From assembly GCF_001556045.1 (NCBI RefSeq), contig NZ_LSIC01000030.1, positions 1-48,731 on the forward strand: DNA of 48,731 bases, read 5' to 3'. The notes below the pieces were generated by a model. It was not told the DNA's origin. It saw only the letters and a list, made by a program, of their open reading frames with translations, and did not search any database. Source of the DNA: Bradyrhizobium sp. CCH5-F6 (GTDB lineage: Bacteria > Pseudomonadota > Alphaproteobacteria > Rhizobiales > Xanthobacteraceae). A program made the position numbers and the translations under genes. Below, piece after piece: positions 34,821 to 44,391 of this stretch (position 1 is its first letter; each line of letters begins with the position of its first letter).

Positions 34821-35111
34821 ACGCCTTCCTTTCGACGCTTTCGACGGGTCAACCGAAGCGGTATTGCAGCTCTCGTCCGGCGTGCCGGACCCGCGCCCTC
34901 GGCTGGGCAAGTCTGACGACGCCGGAGTATGGTTACAAGGAATTCCACAGACCACCCCACTGCTCGTTGAACGCGCTCCCGGGGCGAAATGACGAACAGC
35001 AGGAATATTCGAGGAATGGCGGCAGTGCCCGCGCAGGGAGCATCGCTTCCCGCGGGCGGCTGCGGTCCGGGCGGCGCTCAATCCTATGACGGGCGCCTGT
35101 ATCGAGAGGCA

Positions 35112-38100
35112 ATGGCAAGGAATACGTCGCCCCAGGACTACAACCGGGACTTCGATCGGCGCGGCGGCCAACCTGAGCCGCAGGAATGGGACGACGCCGA
35201 CTGGGATCCGGATCAGGAAGCGGCGGCGGGCCATCGTGCACGCCGGCTGCTGGCGCGTTCCGGTTCGCGCTTCCACCGCTTCGGTGACGGATTCGGCGCA
35301 TTGCGCCGCTGGCAGGGTGGTCGCTGGCTGAAGCGCCTGGTCGTTGTCTTCAGCACTCTGGTCGTCATTTTCGCCGGCTGTTTCGGTGCGCTGTGGTGGC
35401 GGCTCGGCGCCGGTCCCATCAATCTGGACATCGCGACGCCATGGCTGGCGGCTGCGATCGAAGACAATATCGGGCACGGCAACACGGTTGAGGTCGGGGG
35501 CACCCAGATCGAGCGCGCCGGCCGGGTCCGCATCGCCGTCCGCATCCGAGACATCATCGTTCGCGACCGCGATCACGCCGTCGTCGCCAGCGCACCAAAG
35601 GCCGAGGTGAAACTGTCGGGTGCGGGTCTGCTGATGGGGCGCCTGCGCGCCGAAAGCCTCAATCTCGTCGATGCCGAGCTCGCAATTCGCATCGCGCCAG
35701 ACGGCACCGTCACCGTGTCCGCCGGCGACACCGCAAAGCCGCTTGCGACCGGTGTCGCGTCCAAGAAGGACGCTGGCCTGCCGCCGACATTCCCCCGCAA
35801 CAGTGTCCCGCCGCCGCCATTCGCGACCGCGCCTGCGAGCCCGGATGTGCCGCCGTCCGCACCGCAGGCGGCCGCGCAGAGCGGTATCCTCCAGGGCCTC
35901 GACTGGCTCGACAGTCTGAGCATGACCGGCCTCGACGGCCAGAACCTCAACGAGATCGGTCTCAAGAACGGCAATCTGATCGTCGACGATCAGCAGCGCG
36001 GCAGCAAATGGTCGTTCGAGAACATCACGCTCAACCTGCGCCGGCCGAGCCGCGGCGGCGTCGCGCTCAGCCTCGGCGAGGAGGGCGCGCGCCCGTGGAT
36101 GCTGCGCGCCACGATCGGCCCGGCGGAGAACGGCGTACGCTCGGTCGACATCAAGGCCGACAAGGTCTCGACCTCCAACATCCTCCTGGCGCTGCGGGTG
36201 AAGGACCTCACCTATACAGCCGACCTGCCGCTGACGGGCGAGCTCAAGGGCGAGCTCGGCCGCGACGGCGTGCCGACGTTCTTCCGCGGCAAGATCGCGG
36301 TCGGCGCCGGCAACATCATCGACACCGACACGCCCGACTACCCGATGGGGATCGACTCGGCCGAGATCAATGTCGAGTGGGACGCCAACCGGCGCGTGCT
36401 GGTCGCGCCGTTCAAGATTCTCTCCGGCGCGAACCGCCTGACGCTGCTGGCTCATCTGGAACCGCCCAACGGCACCACCAACGACTGGCAGCTCGGCTTC
36501 AGCGGCGGCTCGATCCTGCTCGGCGGCATCGACAACGAGCCGCCACTCGTCTTCAACCGCATTGCGATCGGTTTCCGCTTCGACACCGACCACAAGCGAC
36601 TCTTGCTGACCCAGGCCGATGTCTCCAACGGGGAGATCGGCGTCGCCGGCACCGGCGCCATCGACTATTCCGGCGAGCCGCGGCTCACACTCGGCTTCGC
36701 GGGAACGCCGATGTCGGCCTCCGCCCTGAAGCGGATGTGGCCGACGCTGGTCGTCCCCGAGCTGCGCGAATGGGTCATCGAGCGGATCGAACGCGGCACG
36801 CTTCAACGCATCGAAATCGGCGTCAATTCGCCGACCAAGAATCTGCCGCGCAAGGGCCCGCCGATTCCGGACGACGGCCTGTCGGTCAACATCGTGGCGA
36901 GCGGCGTCGCGGTCCGCCCCGTGGACGGCATGCCGGTGGTGCGCGATGCCGATTTGAAGGCGCGCGTGACCGGGCGCACGGCCACCGTGAACATCGGTCA
37001 GGGCGTTGCGGATACGCCTTCGGGCCGCAAGGTCACGATCTCCGACTTCGTCTTCGAGGTGCCTGACATGGCGCCCAAGCCGTCGCCGTCGCGAAGCAGG
37101 TTCCGTGTCGATGGCCCCGTGCCTGCGGCCGCCGAGATGCTCGCCAATGATCGGCTGAGCGATCTGTCGGCGACCGTCGTCGATCCCAACACCAGCAAGG
37201 GGACGTTCTCGGCGACCATCCAGCTCGGAATGCCGGTCAAGGGCGAGTTGACCAAGGCAGACACGACCTATTCCGTCACCGCCGACCTCAACGGCTTTGC
37301 CGCCGACAAGCTCGTGATGAATCAGAAGCTGGAGGCCAACACCCTCAAGATCGTCGCCAACAACCAGGGCTACCAGGTCAAGGGCGACGTCAAGATCAAC
37401 GGCCAGGCCGCCTCGCTCGACTATCGCAAGCCGGCCGAGGGCGATGCGGATGTCAGATTGCAGGCGACGCTGGACGATGCCAGCCGCGCGCGCCTGGGAT
37501 TCGATCTGAGCCCCGCGGTCAGCGGATCGTTGCCGATCAGGTTGTCGGGCAAGATCGCAGGCGGTGCGGACCAGACGACCAGGCTCGGCGTCGAGGCCGA
37601 CCTGACCTCCGTCAAGCTCGACAACATCCTTCCCGGCTGGGTCAAGCTGCCGGGCAAGTCCGGCAAGGCCAGCTTCAAGGTGGTGCCGACGGCGCAATCG
37701 ACGCGTTTCGAGGACATCGTCATCGAGGGCGGCGGCGCCTCGATCAAGGGCTCGCTCGAGGTCGACGCGAACGGCGATCTCATGAGCGCGAATTTCCCGA
37801 TCTACGCGCCGTCCGACGGCGACAAGGCGTCGCTCAAGGTGGAGCGCAGCCAGGACGGCGTGGTGCGCGGCACGATGCGCGGCGACGTGTTCGACGGCCG
37901 CGGCTTCCTGAAGTCGGCGATCTCAGGCAATGCCAAGGACGACGCCAAGAACAAGATGAAGAACGTCGATTTCGACATCGACGTGAAGCTCGGGGCGGTC
38001 GCGGGCTTCAACGGCGAGGCCATGCGCAGCGTCGATGCCAAGATGTCGAAGCGCAACGGCGCCATCAAGGCCTTCACGCTCAGCGGCAAGATCGGCCGCG

Positions 38101-38822
38101 ACACCCCGGTGGCCGCCGATTTGCGCGGCGGCCGCGCCCAGGGCAATCGCGAGGTGATCTACCTTCAGACCAACGATGCCGGCGCGCTGCTGCGCTTCAC
38201 CGACACCTACACCAAGGCGGTCGGCGGCCAGATGGTGGTGGCGATGGAGCCGCCGACATCGGAGCCGAACACCGCGCGCGAGGGCCTCATCAACGTCCGC
38301 GATTTCACGGTGAAGGGCGAGGCGCAGCTCGAGCGCGTCGCCGCGGGCGCGCCAAACGGCACCGGCAGCGGCGTCTCCTTCAGCGCGCTGCGCGCCGAGT
38401 TCACCCGGCAGAACGGCGCGCTCACGATTCGCGACGGCGTGGTCAAAGGGCCGATGATCGGTGCCACCATCGAAGGCTCGATCGACTATCCCGGCAACCA
38501 GGTCTGCATGAGCGGCACCTTTGTGCCGATGTACGGCGTCAACAACATCTTCGGCCAGATCCCGTTGTTCGGCATCTTCCTCGGCGGCGGCGACAAGGAG
38601 GGATTGATCGGCGTGACCTACGAGGTCGTCGGCACTCCCGCCGCGCCGGTGATGCGCGTCAATCCGATCTCGGCGATGGCGCCGGGCCTATTCCGCAAGA
38701 TCTTCGAATTCAACACCGGCAAGCAGAACTCGCCCTTCGACGAATTCCCCTCGCAGTCCAGCGACGGCTCGACCGGATCGACGCGCCAGCTGTCGAGCGG
38801 TTGCAGCCTCGCGCGGCGATAG
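35112..38822 (+). CDS. AsmA-like / DUF3971 envelope protein (YhdP-like)
   Basis: 1236 residues. A short acidic cytoplasmic N-terminus (about 1-70), a single membrane anchor (about 76-96; LVVVFSTLVVIFAGCFGALWW), then a very long periplasmic region rich in beta strand. It ends in an AsmA-like C-terminal module (LRAEFTRQNGALTIRDGVVKGPMIGATIEGSIDY, IPLFGIFLGGGDKEGLIGVTYEVVGTPAAPVMRVNPISAMAPGLFRKIFEF). The family includes YhdP, TamB and YdbH, bridge-like proteins believed to carry phospholipids between inner and outer membranes; the assignment here is by architecture. The frame is open from 34989, but the ATG at 35112 has GAGAGG just upstream. It is divergent from the peroxiredoxin gene across about 290 bp. 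Confidence 0.9.
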   Translation: MARNTSPQDYNRDFDRRGGQPEPQEWDDADWDPDQEAAAGHRARRLLARSGSRFHRFGDGFGALRRWQGGRWLKRLVVVFSTLVVIFAGCFGALWWRLGAGPINLDIATPWLAAAIEDNIGHGNTVEVGGTQIERAGRVRIAVRIRDIIVRDRDHAVVASAPKAEVKLSGAGLLMGRLRAESLNLVDAELAIRIAPDGTVTVSAGDTAKPLATGVASKKDAGLPPTFPRNSVPPPPFATAPASPDVPPSAPQAAAQSGILQGLDWLDSLSMTGLDGQNLNEIGLKNGNLIVDDQQRGSKWSFENITLNLRRPSRGGVALSLGEEGARPWMLRATIGPAENGVRSVDIKADKVSTSNILLALRVKDLTYTADLPLTGELKGELGRDGVPTFFRGKIAVGAGNIIDTDTPDYPMGIDSAEINVEWDANRRVLVAPFKILSGANRLTLLAHLEPPNGTTNDWQLGFSGGSILLGGIDNEPPLVFNRIAIGFRFDTDHKRLLLTQADVSNGEIGVAGTGAIDYSGEPRLTLGFAGTPMSASALKRMWPTLVVPELREWVIERIERGTLQRIEIGVNSPTKNLPRKGPPIPDDGLSVNIVASGVAVRPVDGMPVVRDADLKARVTGRTATVNIGQGVADTPSGRKVTISDFVFEVPDMAPKPSPSRSRFRVDGPVPAAAEMLANDRLSDLSATVVDPNTSKGTFSATIQLGMPVKGELTKADTTYSVTADLNGFAADKLVMNQKLEANTLKIVANNQGYQVKGDVKINGQAASLDYRKPAEGDADVRLQATLDDASRARLGFDLSPAVSGSLPIRLSGKIAGGADQTTRLGVEADLTSVKLDNILPGWVKLPGKSGKASFKVVPTAQSTRFEDIVIEGGGASIKGSLEVDANGDLMSANFPIYAPSDGDKASLKVERSQDGVVRGTMRGDVFDGRGFLKSAISGNAKDDAKNKMKNVDFDIDVKLGAVAGFNGEAMRSVDAKMSKRNGAIKAFTLSGKIGRDTPVAADLRGGRAQGNREVIYLQTNDAGALLRFTDTYTKAVGGQMVVAMEPPTSEPNTAREGLINVRDFTVKGEAQLERVAAGAPNGTGSGVSFSALRAEFTRQNGALTIRDGVVKGPMIGATIEGSIDYPGNQVCMSGTFVPMYGVNNIFGQIPLFGIFLGGGDKEGLIGVTYEVVGTPAAPVMRVNPISAMAPGLFRKIFEFNTGKQNSPFDEFPSQSSDGSTGSTRQLSSGCSLARR

Positions 38823-38849
38823 ACGCCGGGGTCGCTGTTTCCGGCGTAC

Positions 38850-38926
38850 ATGGCCGGGCTCGTCCCAGGCATCCACGTCTCACACTCTACGCCAAGAACG
38901 CGAATGCCCGGGACAAGCCCGGGCAT
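38850..38926. repeat. 23-bp imperfect inverted repeat between convergent genes
   Basis: Arms at 38850-38872 and 38904-38926 are complementary with three mismatches (core CCGGGCTCGTCCC versus GGGACAAGCCCGG), separated by 31 bp. It lies between the ends of the AsmA-like and chemoreceptor genes and could stop transcription from both sides. From memory, this palindrome type recurs in Bradyrhizobium intergenic DNA. Confidence 0.65.
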
Positions 38927-38955
38927 TGCGAGTGATATTCAGATGATGGCGGCGC

Positions 38956-40650
38956 TTACGCCGCGCGCACGCCGGCGAGGAACGTGCCGACTTCGCCCGA
39001 GAGCTGCTCGGCCTGCTTGGAGAGGTTCGAGGCGGCGGCGAGCACCATGCCGGCGGCGTTGCCGGTCTCGTTCGCAGCGGTGCTGACGACGCCGATATTG
39101 GTCGTGACCTCCTTGGTCGCCTCCGCGGTCTGCGAGACGCTGCGGGCGATCTCGGCGGTGGCGGCCCCTTGCTCCTCGATGGCTGCGCCGATCGAGGTTG
39201 CGATGCGGCTGACCTCCTCGATGGTGGCGGTGATGCCGCCGATCGCGTCCACGGCCTCCCTAGTGGCGCCCTGGATCTGGGCGATCTTGTCGCCGATCTC
39301 GCGGGTGGCTTCCGCGGTCTGGCTCGCCAGCGACTTCACCTCGGAGGCGACGACGGCAAAGCCGCGGCCGGCTTCGCCGGCACGTGCGGCCTCGATGGTG
39401 GCATTGAGCGCGAGCAGGTTGGTCTGTGCCGCGATGCTGGAGATCAGCTCGGCGACGTGCTCGATCTGCTGGGCCCCGTCGGAGAGCGCACGGACGATGG
39501 TGTCAGTGCGGCGGGCGCTGTCCACCGCGCGTCCCGTGACTTCGGCGGATTGCGCGACCTGACGGCTGATCTCGGTGATGGAGGAGGAGAGCTCCTCGGC
39601 GGCAGCCGCGACCGTCTGGACGCGCTGGCTGGCCTCGGTGGCGGCGGAGCCGACCACGGCGGCCCGGCGGTTGGTGCCTTCGGCGGTCGACGACATGGAC
39701 TGGGCGGTGGCCTCGAGCTCACCGGAGCCGGAGGCCATCAGGCCGACGAGCTGGCCGACGGAGGCATCGAAGCGGTCGGCAAGCGCGATCAGGGCCTCGC
39801 GCTTCTCCTGCTCGGTGCGCGTCTTGGTGGCGGCCTGCTCGGCCTCCAGCGCGCGTGCTGTCAATGCCGTCTGGCGCAGGATTTCGAGGGTCTCGGCCAT
39901 GCGTCCGATCTCGTCGCCGCGGCCGGTCTCCTCGACCGGCTCGTCGATGGCGCCTTCGGAGATCACCTGCATGCGGGTCTTCTGACGGTCGAGCGCGCCG
40001 AGCACGTCGCGGGCGATCAGCCAGGACATGGTCGCCATCAGCAGCATCAGGCCGATGCCGATCGCGGCCAGCTCCAGCGTCAGCGCGCGCACGTCGGCGT
40101 CGATGTCGTCGACATAGAGCCCGTAACTGATGGTGACGTTCCAGGGTGCGAATTTGCGCGCGTAGACGGTCTTGCGGACCGGCTCGGTCTGGCCGGGGCG
40201 GGGGTAGAGATAGGAGGTCACGCCGCCCTGCGCGGTCTCGTTGCCGGCCTTGATGATGGCGTCGGCGATGAGCACGCCGTTGGAATCCTTGGCGCCGGTG
40301 ATCTTGCCTTCGAGCTGCTGATTGGCGCCGTTCACGACCAGGGAGGAGTCCTGATTGTAGACCACCGGATAGCCCTGGTTGCCGTTGAAGTTCATGCGGC
40401 GGCCGCGCTGGTGGAACAGGGTCTTGGCCTCGGCTTGCGTGAGCTTGCCGGCGGTGACTTCGTCCTGGAGCGCCTGGGCGTAGTTGTAGAGAAGCTCGAC
40501 GGCGGTCCGCATCTGCTGGACGCGGTCTTCCATCATGCGGCTCTTGCTGAGCACGGCCGATACGCCGATGATGGCCGTGACTGTGAGAGCCGCAAGGCAG
40601 ACCATGCTGGCAAGCTTCGTGCGGATCTTCAGGTGACTCAGCAGCTTCAT
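38956..40650 (-). CDS. Methyl-accepting chemotaxis protein with single Cache sensor
   Basis: 564 residues from the ATG at 40650 (a GTG at 40653 is one codon earlier); AGGGG lies five bases upstream. Membrane segment at about 15-35, a periplasmic single-Cache (sCache) domain at about 40-185 ([52 protein letters not shown]), a second membrane segment at about 190-210, a HAMP domain and a long signalling coil. The hairpin tip is [40 protein letters not shown]. sCache domains of this type usually bind small organic acids. There is no C-terminal CheR/CheB pentapeptide, and no other chemotaxis genes are near. Confidence 0.95.
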   Translation of the reverse strand: MKLLSHLKIRTKLASMVCLAALTVTAIIGVSAVLSKSRMMEDRVQQMRTAVELLYNYAQALQDEVTAGKLTQAEAKTLFHQRGRRMNFNGNQGYPVVYNQDSSLVVNGANQQLEGKITGAKDSNGVLIADAIIKAGNETAQGGVTSYLYPRPGQTEPVRKTVYARKFAPWNVTISYGLYVDDIDADVRALTLELAAIGIGLMLLMATMSWLIARDVLGALDRQKTRMQVISEGAIDEPVEETGRGDEIGRMAETLEILRQTALTARALEAEQAATKTRTEQEKREALIALADRFDASVGQLVGLMASGSGELEATAQSMSSTAEGTNRRAAVVGSAATEASQRVQTVAAAAEELSSSITEISRQVAQSAEVTGRAVDSARRTDTIVRALSDGAQQIEHVAELISSIAAQTNLLALNATIEAARAGEAGRGFAVVASEVKSLASQTAEATREIGDKIAQIQGATREAVDAIGGITATIEEVSRIATSIGAAIEEQGAATAEIARSVSQTAEATKEVTTNIGVVSTAANETGNAAGMVLAAASNLSKQAEQLSGEVGTFLAGVRAA

Positions 40651-40863
40651 CACAGCCCCTACGCAATGGTTGTTATTGCTCGCCTGGGTAGCATGAAGTT
40701 CTTACCAATCATGAACGTAGGCTTGCGGCGCCTGACCTGGGAGAGCTGCCGCAGGCTGGTGCGCAATCGTGCAGGCAAATCGGCTTGCCGGCTCGCTCCA
40801 ACCGGTTTTGGGAAGAGAATCGATGCTGGAATTAGGTAGCTAAAGAGCCTGGCTGGACCCGCA

Positions 40864-40950
40864 ATGAACCGATTCGGTCATCGCATCGTCATGTCCGTGC
40901 TGCTCGTCGCGGCCCTCGTTCTCATCTGGAACGTGCTGGGGACGCGCTGA
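40864..40950 (+). CDS. Small membrane peptide, 28 residues
   Basis: ATG at 40864 to TGA at 40948-40950, encoding MNRFGHRIVMSVLLVAALVL followed by IWNVLGTR. The shape is a short basic N-terminus, one hydrophobic helix of about 17 residues, and a short basic end: a single-pass small protein, N-in by the positive-inside rule. No strong ribosome site is visible, so expression is uncertain. Its stop codon lies inside the inverted repeat that precedes the adapter artefact, so the sequence just after it cannot be trusted. I do not recognise a family. Confidence 0.45.
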   Translation: MNRFGHRIVMSVLLVAALVLIWNVLGTR

Positions 40951-40990
40951 AACGGCACCGGGACTCTGCCGGTGCCGTTTCAGCGCGTCC
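40940..40990. repeat. Perfect 22-bp inverted repeat ending at the adapter junction
   Basis: Arms 40940-40961 and 40969-40990 are perfectly complementary with a 7-base loop (GACTCTG). The inner part (GGCACCGG/CCGGTGCC) looks like a natural terminator stem for the small peptide gene. The outer part includes the end of that coding sequence and stops at the first base of the adapter, which suggests the right arm is a fold-back copy of the left. Confidence 0.8.
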
Positions 40991-41036
40991 CTGTCTCTTA
41001 TACACATCTGACGCTGCCGACGTGTATAAGAGACAG
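40991..41036. other. Illumina Nextera adapter sequence embedded in the assembly (artefact)
   Basis: CTGTCTCTTATACACATCT (40991-41009) is the 19-bp Tn5 mosaic end as used in Nextera kits. GACGCTGCCGACG (41010-41022) is the adjoining Read 1 adapter tail, and TGTATAAGAGACAG (41023-41036) is a second, oppositely oriented, partial mosaic end. Translating it gives the well-known contaminant peptides (for example VYKRQ on the minus strand). This is library sequence, not biology. The flanks were joined by it, so adjacency across this point is unproven. Confidence 0.97.
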
Positions 41037-41426
41037 GTCGAAGCTGATCGGGCCAGCGCCGGCTGCCGACAGGTACAGACAGGCGAAGCAGAACAGGATC
41101 GCGAGGGTGCCATTGTTCAGCAATGGCAGGAACACCGGCGTTTCGCCCCTGAACATGTGGCCCATGAAGTAGGCAAACGCCATTTCACCGGACAGGATGA
41201 AGGCTGACAGTCGCGAGAACAGGCCGATCATCAGCAGAGCGCCGAGCACCAGCTCGAGTGTCCCGGCAGCGCCGTAAAGCGACATCAGTTCGACTTTAGC
41301 GAACATCGGAACGGCCGGAAACTTGAACAGCTTGGCGACGCCGTACTGAAACAGCAAGAGGCCGGTGATGAAGCGAAACAGGCTGAGTAGAACCGGTTGA
41401 AAGCGAGTGAGATAGGGAAAGTCCAT
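41037..41426 (-). CDS. DoxX family membrane protein, C-terminus lost at the adapter junction
   Basis: 130 codons from the ATG at 41426 (ribosome site GGAGGG about ten bases upstream) to the last genomic base before the adapter. The protein has four hydrophobic segments of the DoxX type: FITGLLLFQYGVAKLFKFP, MSLYGAAGTLELVLGALLMIGLF, LSAFILSGEMAFAYFMGH and GTLAILFCFACLYLSAAGAGPISFD. DoxX proteins are inner-membrane proteins linked to thiosulfate oxidation or redox balance; the exact role is unknown. The family normally ends a few to 15 residues after GPISxD, so only a short tail and the stop are missing. Continuation of the frame to 40998 is translated adapter. Confidence 0.88.
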
Positions 41427-41644
41427 TGGTTTGTGCCCTCCATCCAATGCGCGACTTGGAGCTTATTCAGTTTGGTCTCGCAAGCCACCCAGGATCAATT
41501 CCACGCTGACATTTTCGTCATGTCGGGCAAAACAAAGCAGGCTTGCACCTTCAGCCGGACGCGGCCGGTTTTTTTGAAGGTGTTCGTCGCGTTGCTCCGT
41601 AATATCCCGGTGATGCCAAGGGGTGCAGGTTACGTCGGGGAAAC

Positions 41645-42916
41645 TTATTCATGCAAGGCGGGGACGACCAGGAATGGAATCATTCCGAGGATGACGCTCG
41701 CAAGCGCGAATGCGAGCAGGAGATCGTAGCCGTGCGTTGCGTCGTGAATGAGACCGCCGCTCCATGAGCCGAAGGCCGAGCCCAATCCACTGCCGATCGA
41801 GATGGTGCCGAAGATCGTCCCGACGCGCTTGCCGCGAAAGATCTTCATCGCGGTTGCCGTGATCAGCGGTCCGCGTGAGCCCATCATGCTGCCGAAGCAG
41901 ACGACGAAGCCGGTAAGCAGGATGACGTTCGGATAGTACTGCAGCAGCCAGAGCAGAACGATGCCGAGGATCGAGATCGCGTAGCTGAGCAGCACCGACG
42001 GCCGGCGTCCGATCAGGCCGTCGAGTGCGGAGACGCCGAGCATGCCGAACACCAGCACGACGCCCGAAAAACCCCAGGCGGTCGCGGCCTGGAGCGGCGG
42101 AAAGCCGGCGTCGATCAGATAGGTCACGATCTGCGCCGCGATCGCGTACATGCCGACCGCGGTGAAGAAGAAGGTCGAGAACAGCGCCCAGAACGCGTGA
42201 TGTCGCATCGCGCTCAGAAGCGTCCAGCCGTTGTCGACGAAATCCGGATCGCTCTTCTTGGCGACGTGCGGTGAGCCGGCCGCGAACATGCGCCAGGGCA
42301 GGAGCAGCAGCGGCACCAGCAGCCCGAGCGCGGCGATGCCGTAGACCTGGTAGGTTTCGCGCCAGCCGAGACGATCGATCAGCAGCTGCGAGGCCGGCAG
42401 CAGTGCCAGCACGCCGCCGCCCATCGCCGAATAGACCACCGCCATGGCGGTCGGCAGCTTTGGGCCGAACCAGCGCCCGAGCAGGATCGAGTTGGGTACG
42501 TTGCCGATGAAGGCAACGCCGATGCCGACGCAGATGCCGATCGAAAGCTGGAATTGCCAGAGTGCCTGCGCGTGGCTCGCGATCAGAAAGGCCGAACCGA
42601 GCAAGAGCAACCCGAGCGCATAGACGACGCGCGGCCCGGAATGATCGAACAGGCGGCCTACCAGTGGCGCGGTCATCCCGCTGACCAGCCAGGTGAGGGA
42701 GTAGATAGAGACGGCCTGGGCGCGATCCCAGCCGAGGTTTTCGGAGATCGGCTTGAGGAAGACTGTGAAGCTCTCGCTGAGTCCGCGGCCAAGAACAGCC
42801 AGCGTGAAGCACAGGCAAAGCACGAGGAGCGCGGTGCGCACCGCGTTCCGCTGGGTGCTCCCGACCTGGTCCTTGCTCGTTTCCGCTGTCGTTTCCTTGG
42901 GCGCGTTCTGGTCCAT
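41645..42916 (-). CDS. MFS transporter
   Basis: 423 residues from the ATG at 42916 (the frame is open 12 codons further). About twelve hydrophobic segments. The loop between segments 2 and 3 reads GMTAPLVGRLFDHSGPRVVYALG, the MFS signature A position, and the equivalent second-half loop is LDGLIGRRPSVLLSYAIS. The N-terminal 35 residues are hydrophilic. The general form resembles monocarboxylate or oxalate/formate-type carriers (OFA-like), but the substrate is not known. It lies 56 bp downstream of tyrS on the same strand. Confidence 0.9.
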   Translation of the reverse strand: MDQNAPKETTAETSKDQVGSTQRNAVRTALLVLCLCFTLAVLGRGLSESFTVFLKPISENLGWDRAQAVSIYSLTWLVSGMTAPLVGRLFDHSGPRVVYALGLLLLGSAFLIASHAQALWQFQLSIGICVGIGVAFIGNVPNSILLGRWFGPKLPTAMAVVYSAMGGGVLALLPASQLLIDRLGWRETYQVYGIAALGLLVPLLLLPWRMFAAGSPHVAKKSDPDFVDNGWTLLSAMRHHAFWALFSTFFFTAVGMYAIAAQIVTYLIDAGFPPLQAATAWGFSGVVLVFGMLGVSALDGLIGRRPSVLLSYAISILGIVLLWLLQYYPNVILLTGFVVCFGSMMGSRGPLITATAMKIFRGKRVGTIFGTISIGSGLGSAFGSWSGGLIHDATHGYDLLLAFALASVILGMIPFLVVPALHE

Positions 42917-42972
42917 TGCCGTCAGGGAGCGCGCTTCGGCGCGCCCTGACAAGCAGTGAAAAGCTCATACGC

Positions 42973-44226
42973 CTATGCAGGCTTGATGAGCACGTGTTTC
43001 TTCTTGCCGAAGGACAGCTTGATCACGCCTTCCGGCGTCAGATTGCCGACGGACAGTGCCATCTTCTCGTCGGTGACGGGCGCGTCGTTGACGCGCAGGC
43101 CGCCGCCCTTGATCTGGCGCCTCGCTTCGCCGTTGGAGGCAACCAACCCTGCCTTGACGAAGGCGTTGAGCACGCCGAGACCGGCGTCGATCTCGCCACG
43201 CGGAATTTCCACGGTCGGCAGGCTTTCGGCGAGCGCGCCTTCCTCGAAGGTGCGGCGCGCGGTCTCCGCTGCTTCGTTTGCAGCGTCACGGCCGTGCAGC
43301 AGCGCGGTTGCCTCGGTCGCGAGCACCTTCTTGGCTTCGTTGATCTCGGAGCCGCCGAGCGCTTCGAGCTTCTTGATCTCGGCCATCGGCAGCGTCGTGA
43401 ACAGCTTCAGGAACTTGCCGACGTCGGCGTCTTCGGTGTTGCGCCAGTACTGCCAGAAATCATAGGGCGAGAACGCGTCGGCGTTGAGCCAGACCGCGCC
43501 TTGCGCCGTCTTGCCCATCTTGGCGCCCGACGCGGTCGTCAGCAGCGGCGTCGTCAGCGCGAACAGCTGGTGCGTGCCCATGCGGCGGCCGAGATCGACG
43601 CCCATGATGATGTTGCCCCACTGGTCCGAGCCGCCCATCTGCAATTTGCAGCCGGTGCGCTTGGCGAGCTCGACGAAGTCGTAGGCCTGGCAGACCATGT
43701 AGTTGAATTCGATGAAGCTCATCTCCTGCTCGCGCTCGAGACGCAGCCGCACGGAGTCCATGGTCAGCATGCGGTTCACCGAGAAGTGCCGGCCGACGTC
43801 GCGCAGCATCTCGATCCAGTTCAGCTTCGTCAGCCACTCCGCATTGTCGAGCATGATGGCGTCGCTCTTGCCCTCGCCATAACGGAGCACCTTTGCGAAC
43901 ACGCCGCGGATCGATTCCTTGTTGGCCTCGATCTCGGCGACGGTGCGCATCGCGCGCGTCTCGTCCTTGCCGGAGGGGTCGCCCACCATGGTGGTGCCGC
44001 CGCCCATCAGCGTGATCGGCTTGTTGCCGGACTGCTGGAGCCAGTGCAGCATCATCATGGTCAGGTAATTGCCGATGTGCAGCGAGCGGGCGGTGCAATC
44101 GTAGCCGACATAGGCGGTCGCCTCGCCCTTGGCGGCGAGGGCGTCCAGCCCCTCGAAATCGGAGCACTGGTGGATGAAGCCACGTTCCTGCACGGTGTTG
44201 AGGAAATCCGATTTAAATGCAGTCAT
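42973..44226 (-). CDS. tyrS: Tyrosyl-tRNA synthetase
   Basis: 417 residues, the normal bacterial TyrRS length. It charges tRNA-Tyr. The class I motifs are HIGN (50-53; [20 protein letters not shown]) and KMGKT (in [17 protein letters not shown]), here with Gly in place of the first Ser of KMSKS, as in many bacterial TyrRS. The tyrosine pocket is seen in [12 protein letters not shown] and [18 protein letters not shown]. The C-terminal S4 RNA-binding domain covers about 350-417 ([21 protein letters not shown]). It is divergent from anmK. Confidence 0.98.
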   Translation of the reverse strand: MTAFKSDFLNTVQERGFIHQCSDFEGLDALAAKGEATAYVGYDCTARSLHIGNYLTMMMLHWLQQSGNKPITLMGGGTTMVGDPSGKDETRAMRTVAEIEANKESIRGVFAKVLRYGEGKSDAIMLDNAEWLTKLNWIEMLRDVGRHFSVNRMLTMDSVRLRLEREQEMSFIEFNYMVCQAYDFVELAKRTGCKLQMGGSDQWGNIIMGVDLGRRMGTHQLFALTTPLLTTASGAKMGKTAQGAVWLNADAFSPYDFWQYWRNTEDADVGKFLKLFTTLPMAEIKKLEALGGSEINEAKKVLATEATALLHGRDAANEAAETARRTFEEGALAESLPTVEIPRGEIDAGLGVLNAFVKAGLVASNGEARRQIKGGGLRVNDAPVTDEKMALSVGNLTPEGVIKLSFGKKKHVLIKPA

Positions 44227-44391
44227 CTGTCGGCGTGCCTGACAATTCTTGGTTTACTGTTTTGGGGGCAGTTTAAGGGTCTTCCGCGGGAACCCGATGA
44301 CCGCCCGCCACTTGGCGCGTTGGCATTATAAGATGTGTCCCTCTGGCACAAGATCGGCAGGCCAGGGCGGGTCTCTTGAGGACGCTGATCC

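Noticed and set aside
34131..37697. A 1188-codon minus-strand open frame covering the AsmA-like gene
   Set aside because: Only the last 229 codons (peroxiredoxin) are real; the rest is antisense of the AsmA-like gene, kept open by high GC.
40991..41036. A Tn5/IS50 transposon end or other mobile element
   Set aside because: The sequence includes the synthetic Read 1 adapter tail and two opposed mosaic ends 13 bases apart, with no transposase; it is library adapter.
40922..41172. Short reading frames across the adapter on both strands
   Set aside because: They translate adapter sequence and yield the familiar contaminant peptides.
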